The notes beneath the pieces are model-generated. The model searched no databases. It worked only from the letters and a program-made list of their open reading frames with translations, and was not told where the DNA came from. Source: Neisseria subflava (GTDB lineage Bacteria > Pseudomonadota > Gammaproteobacteria > Burkholderiales > Neisseriaceae). Taken from it: DNA of 64,000 nt. A program made the position numbers and the translations under genes. Below, in pieces: positions 1 through 9,027 of this stretch (positions are counted from its first letter, which is position 1; each line of letters starts with the position of its first letter). The stretch lies in assembly GCF_024205705.1 (NCBI RefSeq), contig NZ_CP073115.1, positions 1,364,001 through 1,428,000 on the forward strand, given 5' to 3'.

Positions 1-1911
1 GTTTTCATTGGCGGTGTGCAGTTGGCTTTGTTGTGTCGCGCTGGCAATACCGGCCGGGGCGGTTTGGATCAAACCGGCTTCCTTCAGGTCTTTGAGGGCG
101 TCTTTCAGACGGCCCCTTTGGGTTTCTTCATCGGTGTCGTGGTTGTTGGCGGTTTGGGCGGCTTTGTTCAAGCTTTTAGCCAGGGAGAGTGCCTGTTCAA
201 GTTGGGAGATGGCATCGTCCATATCCAGTACTTTGCCATTGGCGTCCTGGTTTTGTGCACTGACGAGTATGCCTTTGCCTGCCCTTACCGCGCCCCAACC
301 GTCGGTTCTGAGTTCGAAGCCCTCACCGTTCTCTCCGCGTTTGTTGCGGTTTGAGTCGACGATATGGCCGAGGTTGAGTTGGGATTTCTGATAGTCGGTG
401 GCAAGTTTGATGTGTTCCTGTCCCTGCAGGTCTTCCATCCTCAGTTTGTTGTTCGCCCAGGTACGGATGACGTTTCTTGTGTTCCAATCGGCAGGGATAT
501 GGTCGGTATGGGCGCTGTCGTGCATGACGCCGGAGATATACGGACGGTCGGGATTACCCTGTACGAAGGACAGCATCACTTCGGTGCCTTCGTGTAAGGG
601 GAAGTGGATACCGTATTCGGGACCGGCATAGGGTTTGGCCAGTCGGACGGGACGGCTTTCCCCACCAGGACTCCATTCGTCCAAATCAAACGGGAGTTTG
701 ACGCGGTAGCGGCCCATATCGTCGATATAGGCGTAGGTGCAGTTCTCCGCAGCGGTCACCCGTGCGGGCAGTGTACCGTCGATATGCGGACGCGGGGTGG
801 TGCGTTCGGGACGGTAGGCGAGTTGGGCGGGGATGGCGGTAAAGGTATGGCTGTAGGCGGTATCGCGGCTGCCGCTGTGTTCCATGGAAAGTACCAGCCA
901 GCCATCGGGTGCTTCGGGGAAGGAGACATCGGTTTGGAACACCTTCATCGGCGTCATGGAGACGACGTTGCCGCTACCGGCAGCGACGGTTTGACGGCAG
1001 AGGTTGGCTTCGTTCAGCAGGGTCGTCTGAACTCGGGCTTCGTCGGTTGTTTTGGGATGAAGGCCCCAGTGCTGCTGTTTGCCCAATAAAACGGTATTGT
1101 CGGCAGATTCTTCGGACTGTTTGTTGTCGGTTTCGGCAAAAAGGTCGGTATCGGCACTGCGGTAGTTATAGTCGGCCGTGCGTATGCCTTCGATGATGGG
1201 GTTGTGGCGGATGCTTAAGTTAAAGAGTGCTTCGGTACCGACACTCTCCAATCCGGCATGGGGGCGGTAGGAAACGGGTAAACCTTGGCTGCGCCAATAG
1301 TGTTCGGGACTATCGCCGAAGACGACTACGTCGCCATGTTGTTCATGCTGTTCGAAGGCATACCAGATGCCTTCTTCTTCACACAGACGGTTGATAAAGT
1401 CGAAGTCGCTTTCGAGATACTGGGTCACATACTCGCGTACGGCGTAGTTGCGGCTCTTTTGGAAACGGTAGTCGACACCGGAGAAACCGTGGTGTTTGAA
1501 GACGGCGGCAACGATGTCGGGGACGGTTTGGTGTTGGAACAGCCGGGAAGTTTGGAAATGTTTTAAAGCCGCAAAGCGCGGCTCTAAAACAAAGCGGTAA
1601 ACGGTTTCATCCTTAGATACGGACAACTTCTCGCATGAGGTGATAATGCCCTGCCATTGCTTCGCCGGGGAGTCGTCTAAAGCAGACCCGAATACCCCGG
1701 CCACTTCCGACAGTAAACCTTCTTGCGGACGAATCTCAAATGCTGCGCGCTGGTTGAGGTAGGAAGAGAGAGGCAGTGAGGAATCGGTCGAGGTAGCGGT
1801 GATTTCGACACGGTAGGCGGTATTGACCGCTTCGGATGCGCTGAAGGAGCGGACTGAAAGTGAAGGAGAGAAACGGGCGAAGGTGAGGTGGTAGGATTGG
1901 CGGGCGGTTAT
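1..1911 (-). pseudogene. vgrG: VgrG tip protein, second copy, partial, start codon lost
   Basis: Type VI secretion spike protein, cut by the left window edge so its C-terminus is not visible. Positions 1-1911 align without net indels to 6785-8695, the N-terminal two thirds of the intact vgrG, with only scattered substitutions. The gp27/gp5-like base and the start of the DUF2345 region are therefore present. The codon matching the other copy's ATG is ATA (1909-1911). No in-frame ATG, GTG or TTG and no Shine-Dalgarno sequence is seen upstream back to about 2010. Either it is a silent donor cassette or it initiates unusually. It lies downstream of the effector/immunity pair on the same strand, as in repeated vgrG-effector arrays. 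VgrG identity is firm; loss of function is inferred. Confidence 0.8.
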
Positions 1912-1982
1912 GGCGGATATTTCTAAGATGACGATGGGGTGAGTATGGTAGTTTGAACGGGGGGCAAGCTGGGGGGGTGGAA

Positions 1983-2012
1983 AGGCCGTCTGAAAGTATT
2001 TTTCAGACGGCA
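1983..2012 (-). terminator. DUS inverted pair after the immunity gene
   Basis: AGGCCGTCTGAA at 1983-1994 faces a TTCAGACGGC arm ending near 2012, forming a hairpin just past the stop of the lipoprotein gene. It also separates that gene from the second vgrG copy. Confidence 0.6.
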
Positions 2013-2019
2013 TTGTGGT

Positions 2020-3213
2020 TTAATCCCACCAGTTCTGCCAGCTTCGGACTGCGGGCAGTCCGTCTTTTTTGACCGGCAGGCCGGTGGCGGGGTCCAGGCC
2101 TTTGGCGGCGGCGAGTTTCTTCATCAGTTCGTCCGAAGGTTTGGCGGGGGATTCGCCATCGTAAAACCGCTGGAAGGCGATGGTGCCGTCCCATGCGGGC
2201 AGCGGCGCCGGCGGCAGCGGCACGATGTCGTCCAAATCCTCCACTGTCATTTCGGGCATGAATTCCAACCGTGAGTCTATATAATAACCAATCTTCCTGT
2301 AACGCTTAGCGCGTTCGGCGTCGGGCGTGACCGTGGTATAGCGGGGCGGCGCATTCGGATGGCGGTAATCGGGGTCAAAGGCTGCACGTAATGCATATGC
2401 GGCACTCCCCCCTCCGGCCTTCATCCCCTGCTGCAGCGCTTGCAGCGAGAGCTGGTCCAGTTCGGCAACGGTTTTGTCGCTTTTCGGTTTTTTGCCCTCC
2501 CATTTGGTAATCAGCGTATCGGCATCGTTTTGATAGGCAAGTTTTGCTTGCATCGCCCCTTCCGGGCTGGCGAAGCGGTGTCCCGCCGAAGCCGAGCAGT
2601 AGTAGAATTTCTCGGCAATGACCATGATTTTCCAATATCTTGGATCATCCGTATACAGTTCGTTCTTCACCGCATCCAACAGTCCGCCCATCATATACTG
2701 CGCTTCGGCATTGCCGCGTTCGGCGGCGCGGCGCAGGTAGGCGGTGGAATCGCCCTTCTCATGGCTGGGGTCGTAGCCTGCCAGGATGTAGCGGCTCCAC
2801 CACAGGTCGGCGGTGGCGGGCAGGGCATCTTCCAGCAGCAGGTTGTAGGCGATGCCTTCGTTTAAGGAATTCTCCACTTCTATGGCGTCGTTGGCGGCCA
2901 GGTGTTTCTGCAGCGTCAGGTTGGCGCGCCAGTGGCCGTTGGCGGCGGCAATGCGGTAGTAGTGCAGGTAGTCCAGTACGTTTTTGCGCTGCGACGGGCG
3001 TTTTCGGTTGTGCAGGTCGTGGTATAGGGCGTAGCGGTACAGAATGTCCGCTTCGGCGGGTAGTTCGGGGTATTGCTCCTGCGTGCAGGTAAAGTCGAGT
3101 TTGGCCAGTGCGTCGTGGCTCATGGGGTTCTCCTTGAAGTAGCCGCAGGCGGCAGGCAGCAACGCCGCCGCCAAAACGGCCGGTTTCAGTATCGTTTGCA
3201 AATATTTCCGCAT
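2020..3213 (-). CDS. Predicted periplasmic immunity lipoprotein to the Tle5-like effector (Sel1-like repeats)
   Basis: About 397 residues. The N-terminus (MRKYLQTILK, then a hydrophobic stretch ending in PAAC near residue 23) looks like a lipoprotein signal. Sel1-like repeat segments are visible, for example RRAAERGNAEAQYMMG in the middle and YRIAAANGHW earlier. It follows the phospholipase gene by about 50 nt on the same strand, the usual place for a T6SS immunity gene. Known Tle5 immunity proteins are Sel1-repeat periplasmic proteins, so neutralisation of the adjacent phospholipase D is inferred. I chose ATG at 3213 rather than the in-frame TTG at 3219 because a GGAT motif sits at suitable spacing. 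The C-terminal part has no motif I recognise. Confidence 0.75.
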   Translation of the reverse strand: MRKYLQTILKPAVLAAALLPAACGYFKENPMSHDALAKLDFTCTQEQYPELPAEADILYRYALYHDLHNRKRPSQRKNVLDYLHYYRIAAANGHWRANLTLQKHLAANDAIEVENSLNEGIAYNLLLEDALPATADLWWSRYILAGYDPSHEKGDSTAYLRRAAERGNAEAQYMMGGLLDAVKNELYTDDPRYWKIMVIAEKFYYCSASAGHRFASPEGAMQAKLAYQNDADTLITKWEGKKPKSDKTVAELDQLSLQALQQGMKAGGGSAAYALRAAFDPDYRHPNAPPRYTTVTPDAERAKRYRKIGYYIDSRLEFMPEMTVEDLDDIVPLPPAPLPAWDGTIAFQRFYDGESPAKPSDELMKKLAAAKGLDPATGLPVKKDGLPAVRSWQNWWD

Positions 3214-3271
3214 TATCAATCCAAATCATACAGGTGAGGGACGATACCCTCGTCCAACATTTCAAATTCCA

Positions 3272-6010
3272 TCAGGGACATGGTAAGGGCTTTTCGGCCT
3301 CCATCAGTTTTCTGTTGTCTTCCATCAGATCGCCCCAGTTTTTGTACAAATCCTTCAACTGATCCAGGTTTTCGATTTTTTCGGGGTTCAGGACGGCAGC
3401 GTTCTCTCCGGTATGGTTGCGCCACAGCTCGCGCCGCAGCTTGCGCGCCACTCCCTCGCATTCGGTTACGACGTTCAATTCACTGTCCACCTGCATGCTG
3501 CGGGTGTTGATGTTGGCCGAACCTATGGTCATGAAGACGTCGTTGGCGATGGCGACTTTGGAATGGATGTAGATTTCTTCGGGACGTTTTTTTTCCTTGC
3601 CGATCCGCCAGCGTTCCTCGTAATTGGCCTTGCGTTCGTCCGCCGATGCGCCGGGGTCGTCCTTCACTTTGTCGAGCCGGTCGCGGTTGCTGACTTCGGT
3701 GCTCATCAGGCGGCAGATGTGAACGGAGACGTTGGGGATATCGCGTTTGAAGATCTGCCGCAATTTTTTGCGGTCTTCTTCGTTTTGCGGGTCGAGTTTG
3801 GCCAGCCTGTTTTTTTCCTGCCGCAACCCGTCCCGTGTGGCATCCTGCCGCTTTTCCCCTTCCGTCCGGCCGGTTATCGTTTTCCACAGGGAGCTGCCTC
3901 CTGTTTCGTCCAGCTTTTTCTTTATCCTTCCGATTTCGCGCTGTTTACCGACGCCGGGCATCACGTCGCGCCGTCCGAGTATGTCGAGCATCCTGTCGGT
4001 ATTGATCCTCCCGCTGCCCAAGCCTTCTTTGCTGGTATTGGTAACCACAAAGACGCACAGGCGGTCTTCCCGTCCCTGTTCGGCCATCTTCTGCCCCCAT
4101 TTGGCCAGCCTTTCGGCCAGGGGCGGCCAGCGGAAATATTGGTTTTCTATATACAGGTAGCTGGTTGACAGTTTCGACAGCCGGTAATAAAAACCTTTGA
4201 TTTCTTCCAAACCGAATTCGGGCTGTGTGCAGAGGATTTGCGCGTTCAAGACAGTGCCCTTTGTTTTATCCGGTTTGAATACGCTGCGTTCGATTTTCCT
4301 TCGTTGCTGTACAAATTCTTCGGCTTCTTTCTTGCTCATGTTGTTCATAGGAATTTTTTCCCAAGAACGGACGAAGTTTTCATTCAAATCGTACAATACG
4401 CCGCCGGTAACCATACTCGATACGTCCTCCCTTGGAACGGGGTAATATGCTCCCAAGTCCGGTGCGGTAGCGCGTTTGCTATGCCGTTCGGTATCCCAAT
4501 ACGCCTCGAGCATATTGTGTCCCATCACAAATCCTACGGTGCGCTCGGGATGCTCGTAATCGATTAGGACGGTTTTTTGGTGGTGGGTCGGACCGACGCG
4601 CAGTGCCTTGTCTGCCATACCGCCTAGCCCTTTGTCGTCAAACACGGTGTTTTTAACCGCCTCAAATGGCATTTCACGGACGTGAAATTTGAGGAATTGC
4701 TTTTTAGGCTTTATTACATTTTCACTTGTAGAATCTTCCGTATCCTCAACTGCCGTTGCCTCAGATACAGCCGTATTTTGTTCATTTTTTTCAGGTATGG
4801 TATAGACAGTTACTTCGCCTGCATCTACCTGTGTTAATTTGCCAAATGCATAACGAAACTCGGCATGCTGTTTCAAAAAAGCATAATGGACACAGAAAAT
4901 ATAACTGTCGATAAACTCTGCGACATCATCGAAAAGAATCCCACCATCCTGTTTTATATTTTCCCAAATATGCTTGTACGGATAGAGGAAATCCAAGACT
5001 TGCGCCAAGTTTTTTTGAATTTTTTCATGGATATTAAGCGCAGTGTCGGTCCTGGAAATTTCTCCCGCTGCGTTTTTCAAAGCCGTTGCTAGATTTTCCG
5101 TTCCGCCGTTTTTTTTGTAAATTTCATACAGCATATCTATCCCGGGATCCAATAATGACCCCAATATTTTTCCTTTCACATTGCTTGGCGTGGTATCAAA
5201 TATTCGGTGGGAAATACTGTAACTTGCTTTCTCTATTGCTTCTGATGTCCATCGATCCATTTCCAAACCCAAATTACGCAGAAAATCTGGTGTAAGGTCA
5301 TATTTCCAGTTGCCCACCTTCTTTGCCCACGATCCTATATTACCGTCTATATAATTAATCGCCCTCAATGAGATATTCTGCTTGATTTTTTTGAATTTTT
5401 CAAAAGATGACTTATATGATTTCTCATTCAGGCTGATACCGCCTTCCACTAAATCGAACCATGCCCAGTCATAATGGGCCTGAATCCCAGTATAGCCTTG
5501 TTTGATATTTGCACCTGCAAACCTGCCTTCATTCGCTTTCACAAATCGTTCGAAATCCTCTATCGTCCGGACATCCGACCTCAAAAATGCCATCCAATGA
5601 CTGTAAATCAATATTTGATGTGGCGTCGTCAAGGTATGCCGTCCCGGCGTGTTATCTTCTAGTAGTTTTTCAGTCCCCCATGGGGTCTGCCAGCACATAA
5701 TTTTGATTTTCTTCCCTTCTTCTGCTTTCTGCAGCAGAAGCTCCCCTATGTTTTTCTGTTGTTTTCCCCGAACGAAATACATTGACGGTTGAAATCCCCA
5801 ACAAACGATTTCTACCGAATTTTGTGCATTGTTTATTGCCTCATAAACTTTGCCAAATGCTTTTTCACCATTAACCAAAACTTCCAAAGTGGAGCCGCTC
5901 GGCAAAGGGGCTTTTGTGTCGAAGACATTGGACGCGATAGTCGTATTCGGTTTAGCGATTGTGGCTGCAGAATGGGTTTGGGGTGCCTTGCCAGATTGTT
6001 TGGTCATCAT
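3272..6010 (-). CDS. Tle5-like phospholipase D, T6SS antibacterial effector
   Basis: A 912-residue protein with two phospholipase D HKD motifs: HQKTVLID near residues 477-484, and HSKVAIAND followed by GSANINTRS near 815-830. In this superfamily the two motifs form one active site that cleaves phosphodiester bonds of phospholipids. No signal peptide is seen, as expected for a T6SS cargo. The gene begins 42 nt after vgrG and is followed by a predicted immunity lipoprotein, the classic Tle5 arrangement. Two ATGs lie in tandem (6010 and 6007); the second is better spaced from GAGGA. The first half of the gene (about 4690-6010) is clearly more AT-rich than the second, suggesting mosaic origin. 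The target, bacterial membranes, is inferred from the family. Confidence 0.88.
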   Translation of the reverse strand: MMTKQSGKAPQTHSAATIAKPNTTIASNVFDTKAPLPSGSTLEVLVNGEKAFGKVYEAINNAQNSVEIVCWGFQPSMYFVRGKQQKNIGELLLQKAEEGKKIKIMCWQTPWGTEKLLEDNTPGRHTLTTPHQILIYSHWMAFLRSDVRTIEDFERFVKANEGRFAGANIKQGYTGIQAHYDWAWFDLVEGGISLNEKSYKSSFEKFKKIKQNISLRAINYIDGNIGSWAKKVGNWKYDLTPDFLRNLGLEMDRWTSEAIEKASYSISHRIFDTTPSNVKGKILGSLLDPGIDMLYEIYKKNGGTENLATALKNAAGEISRTDTALNIHEKIQKNLAQVLDFLYPYKHIWENIKQDGGILFDDVAEFIDSYIFCVHYAFLKQHAEFRYAFGKLTQVDAGEVTVYTIPEKNEQNTAVSEATAVEDTEDSTSENVIKPKKQFLKFHVREMPFEAVKNTVFDDKGLGGMADKALRVGPTHHQKTVLIDYEHPERTVGFVMGHNMLEAYWDTERHSKRATAPDLGAYYPVPREDVSSMVTGGVLYDLNENFVRSWEKIPMNNMSKKEAEEFVQQRRKIERSVFKPDKTKGTVLNAQILCTQPEFGLEEIKGFYYRLSKLSTSYLYIENQYFRWPPLAERLAKWGQKMAEQGREDRLCVFVVTNTSKEGLGSGRINTDRMLDILGRRDVMPGVGKQREIGRIKKKLDETGGSSLWKTITGRTEGEKRQDATRDGLRQEKNRLAKLDPQNEEDRKKLRQIFKRDIPNVSVHICRLMSTEVSNRDRLDKVKDDPGASADERKANYEERWRIGKEKKRPEEIYIHSKVAIANDVFMTIGSANINTRSMQVDSELNVVTECEGVARKLRRELWRNHTGENAAVLNPEKIENLDQLKDLYKNWGDLMEDNRKLMEAEKPLPCP

Positions 6011-6052
6011 AAGTCCTCAATTTGGTTTCTGTGGGTAACGGATAAAGCAAGA

Positions 6053-8695
6053 TTATTCTTTGCCATCATCTTTACGTACCAATTTGTAATATTTTTGGGC
6101 GTAATCCTTGCCGGAAATCTCCCTATCATTAAATTCCCTCGGATGGAAGCCTTGATTGGTTTTGCCGTTTTTGGCAGTATTATCGTTAAATTCATTCACC
6201 ATATGGATACGATATTCTTCCCCGTTACCTAAAACAACCCGATATTTTTCTGTCGAAATTTCATGATCTATGATTAAATCGTCTTTTCCATTGATAATTC
6301 CTTCCTTAATCTTTGTCTCATTGACATAAACGGAATAAGGCATACCAATGTATGTGCTGCTGGAATGAGGGGAGGGAAGTAGATTTATCTTCATCATCCG
6401 CTTCGGTAAAGTTTTCGGCCATGACGGATGCGTCATATCCATTGATGAAGCCCCACTCACCACCATCGGCGCCCTCACCCGCACCACCTTCGGACTTCCG
6501 ATCTCCACTTCCCCATTACTTAACTTGATATACGCCCCTTTGCAGGTAATCAGAATCTCTTCCTTCGCCGCAATGGTGACTTTCCCTGCGCTGCTGGTTA
6601 ACGTTGCGTCCTTTAAGGCATTCAGCTGCAATTCGTCATTCTGTGCCTGTACTTCCACTTTACCCTGATTGGCCTGCATCTTGATGCCGCTGCTTTGCGC
6701 AAACAGGTTCACGCTCTCTGCCGCATGGGCGGTCAGGCTTTGTCCGGCGCTGATGTCGGTATGGCTGCCGCTGACGAGGTGGATGTTTTCATTGGCGGTG
6801 TGCAGTTGGCTTTGCTCTGTCGCGGTGGCGATGCCGGCCGGGGCGGTTTGGATCAAACCTGCCTCTTTCAGGTCTTTAAGGGCGTCTTTCAGACGGCCCC
6901 TTTGGGTTTCTTCATCGGTGTTGTGGTTGTTGGCGGTTTGGGCGGCTTTGTTCAGGCTTTTGGCCAGGGAGAGTGCCTGTTCGATCTGTGCGATGGCATC
7001 GTCCATATCCAACACTTTGCCGTTGGCATCCTGGTTTTGTGCGCTGACGAGTATGCCCTTACCTGCCCGTACGGCCCCCCAACCGTCGGTTCTGAGTTCG
7101 AAGCCTTCGCCGTTCTCTCCGCGTTTGTTGCGGGTTGAGTCGACGATATGGCCGAGGTTGAGTTGGGATTTCTGATAGTCGGTGGCAAGTTTGATGTGTT
7201 CCTGTCCCTGCAGGTCTTCCATCCTCAGTTTGTTGTTCGCCCAGGTACGGATGACGTTTCTTGTGTTCCAATCGGCAGGGATATGGTCGGTATGGGCACT
7301 GTCGTGCATGACACCGGAGATATACGGACGGTCGGGATTACCTTGTACGAAGGACAGCATCACTTCGGTGCCTTCGTGTAAGGGGAAGTGAATGCCGTAT
7401 TCGGGACCGGCATAGGGTTTAGCCAGTCGGACGGGACGGCTTTCCCCGCCGGGACTCCATTCGTCCAGGTCAAACGGGAGTTTGACGCGGTAGCGGCCCA
7501 TATCGTCGATATAGGCATAGGTGCAGTTTTCTGCCGCAGTTACCCGTGCCGGTAAGGTACCGTCGATATGCGGACGCGGGGTGATGCGTTCAGGACGGTA
7601 GGCGAGTTGGGCGGGGATGGCGGTAAAGGTATGGCTGTAGGCGGTATCGCGGCTGCCGCTGTGCTCCATGGAAAGTACCAGCCAGCCGTCGGGGGCTTCG
7701 GGGAAGGAGACATCGGTTTGGAACACCTTCATCGGCGTCATGGAGACGACGTTGCCGCTGCCGGCTGCGACGGTTTGGCGGCAGAGGTTGGCTTCGTTCA
7801 ACAGGGTCGTCTGAACTTGGGCTTCGTCGGTTGTTTTAGGATGAAGACCCCAATGCTGTTGTTTGCCCAATAAAACGGTATTGTCGGCTGATTCTTCCGA
7901 CTGTTTGTTGTCGGTTTCGGCAAATAGGTCGGTATCGGCACTGCGGTAGTTGTAGTCGGCCGTGCGTATGCCTTCGACAATGGGGTTGTGGCGGATGCTT
8001 AAGTTAAAGAGTGCTTCGGTACCGACACTCTCCAATCCGGCATGGGGTCGGTAGGATACGGGTAAGCCTTGGCTGCGTAAGTAATGTTCGGGACTGTCGC
8101 CGAAGACGACTACGTCGCCATGTTGTTCATGCTGTTCGAAGGCATACCAAATACCCTCTTCTTCACACAGACGGTTGATAAAGTCGAAGTCGCTTTCGAG
8201 ATACTGGGTCACATACTCGCGTACGGCGTAGTTGCGGCTCTTTTGGAAACGGTAGTCGACACCGGAGAAACCGTGGTGTTTGAAGACGGCGGCAACGATG
8301 TCGGGGACGGTTTGGTGTTGGAACAGCCGGGAAGTTTGGAAATGTTTTAAAGCCGCAAAGCGCGGCTCTAAAACAAAGCGGTAAACGGTTTCATCCTTAG
8401 ATACGGACAACTTCTCGCATGAGGTGATAATGCCCTGCCATTGCTTCGCCGGGGGATCGTCTGAAGCAGACCCGAATACCCCGGCTACTTCCGACAGTAA
8501 ACCTTCCTGCGGACGAATCTCAAACGCTGCGCGCTGGTTGAGGTAGGAAGACAGAGGCAGGGAGGAATCGGTCGAGGTAGCGGTGATTTCGACACGGTAG
8601 GCGGTATTGACCGCTTCGGATGCGCTGAAGGAGCGGACTGAAAGTGAGGGGGAAAAACGGGCAAAGGTAAGGTGGTAGGATTGGCGGGCGGTCAT
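6053..8695 (-). CDS. vgrG: Type VI secretion tip protein VgrG with C-terminal extension
   Basis: An 880-residue VgrG. The N-terminal half is the gp27/gp5-like spike base (start MTARQSYHLTFARF). It is followed by the OB-fold region and the DUF2345 beta-helix to about residue 760. After SSMDMTHPSWPKT a roughly 110-residue tail begins that is AT-rich and rich in Lys, Asn and Glu. It contains a segment, YRVVLGNGEEYRI, reminiscent of the small beta-sandwich (transthyretin-like) adaptors that some VgrGs use to hold lipase effectors. The gene precedes the phospholipase by 42 nt, so the tail probably loads that effector. DUS-like TTCAGACGGCC occurs inside the coding region. Homology with the copy at 1-1911 begins at the start codon. 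VgrG is certain; adaptor function is inferred. Confidence 0.93.
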   Translation of the reverse strand: MTARQSYHLTFARFSPSLSVRSFSASEAVNTAYRVEITATSTDSSLPLSSYLNQRAAFEIRPQEGLLSEVAGVFGSASDDPPAKQWQGIITSCEKLSVSKDETVYRFVLEPRFAALKHFQTSRLFQHQTVPDIVAAVFKHHGFSGVDYRFQKSRNYAVREYVTQYLESDFDFINRLCEEEGIWYAFEQHEQHGDVVVFGDSPEHYLRSQGLPVSYRPHAGLESVGTEALFNLSIRHNPIVEGIRTADYNYRSADTDLFAETDNKQSEESADNTVLLGKQQHWGLHPKTTDEAQVQTTLLNEANLCRQTVAAGSGNVVSMTPMKVFQTDVSFPEAPDGWLVLSMEHSGSRDTAYSHTFTAIPAQLAYRPERITPRPHIDGTLPARVTAAENCTYAYIDDMGRYRVKLPFDLDEWSPGGESRPVRLAKPYAGPEYGIHFPLHEGTEVMLSFVQGNPDRPYISGVMHDSAHTDHIPADWNTRNVIRTWANNKLRMEDLQGQEHIKLATDYQKSQLNLGHIVDSTRNKRGENGEGFELRTDGWGAVRAGKGILVSAQNQDANGKVLDMDDAIAQIEQALSLAKSLNKAAQTANNHNTDEETQRGRLKDALKDLKEAGLIQTAPAGIATATEQSQLHTANENIHLVSGSHTDISAGQSLTAHAAESVNLFAQSSGIKMQANQGKVEVQAQNDELQLNALKDATLTSSAGKVTIAAKEEILITCKGAYIKLSNGEVEIGSPKVVRVRAPMVVSGASSMDMTHPSWPKTLPKRMMKINLLPSPHSSSTYIGMPYSVYVNETKIKEGIINGKDDLIIDHEISTEKYRVVLGNGEEYRIHMVNEFNDNTAKNGKTNQGFHPREFNDREISGKDYAQKYYKLVRKDDGKE

Positions 8696-8732
8696 GACGA
8701 GACAATCTTAGAATGACAATGAATTTTATATA

Positions 8733-8918
8733 TTAACTTGGATTATTCCGATGGTAAAGCAAATGGGATAAATGGAAATTAAGAACACCCGAAAGGTCTC
8801 GATTCAGGTATTGTTCGATCGGTTGCCAATCAATCATCTGATCCAACTTCAATAGTGGGAAGCGGTCGATGTGTTTGGTAATCATGGCTTGGGCGATTTG
8901 CTGGAAGAAGGTGCTCAT
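8733..8918 (-). pseudogene. IS5-family (IS1106-like) transposase, N-terminal fragment
   Basis: The first about 40 residues (MSTFFQQIAQAMITKHIDRF, then PLLKLDQMIDWQPIEQYLNR) match what I recall of the IS1106-type IS5-family transposase common in Neisseria, which is over 300 residues long. After that the reading continues into unrelated sequence and stops at 61 residues. The catalytic DDE domain is absent, so it is inactive. It lies upstream of vgrG on the same strand and next to an intact-looking IS end. Confidence 0.75.
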
Positions 8919-8981
8919 GGAAAATCCCCTAAATGTCTTGGTGGGAATTTAGGGGATTTGGGGGAATTTTGCAAAGGTCTC
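8800..8981 (-). mobile_element. Remnant of one end of an IS1106-like insertion sequence
   Basis: The segment from the transposase start to TTTTGCAAAGGTCTC (8967-8981) reads on the minus strand as GAGACCTTTGCAAAA followed by short C-rich repeats, the terminal inverted repeat style of Neisseria IS5-family elements. The other end is missing; homology breaks near 8800. The IS tip directly abuts the DUS hairpin of kdsA. Confidence 0.65.
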
Positions 8982-9011
8982 AGGCCGTCTGAAAATGCTT
9001 TCAGACGGCCT
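8982..9011 (-). terminator. DUS inverted-pair terminator of kdsA
   Basis: AGGCCGTCTGAA (8982-8993) and its complement (9000-9011) form a hairpin 17 nt past the kdsA stop. Confidence 0.7.
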
Positions 9012-9027
9012 TTTAACTTATTTGCCC

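Noticed and set aside
604..1089. Plus-strand open frames across both vgrG copies
   Set aside because: They appear identically in both copies because they are antisense to conserved VgrG codons.
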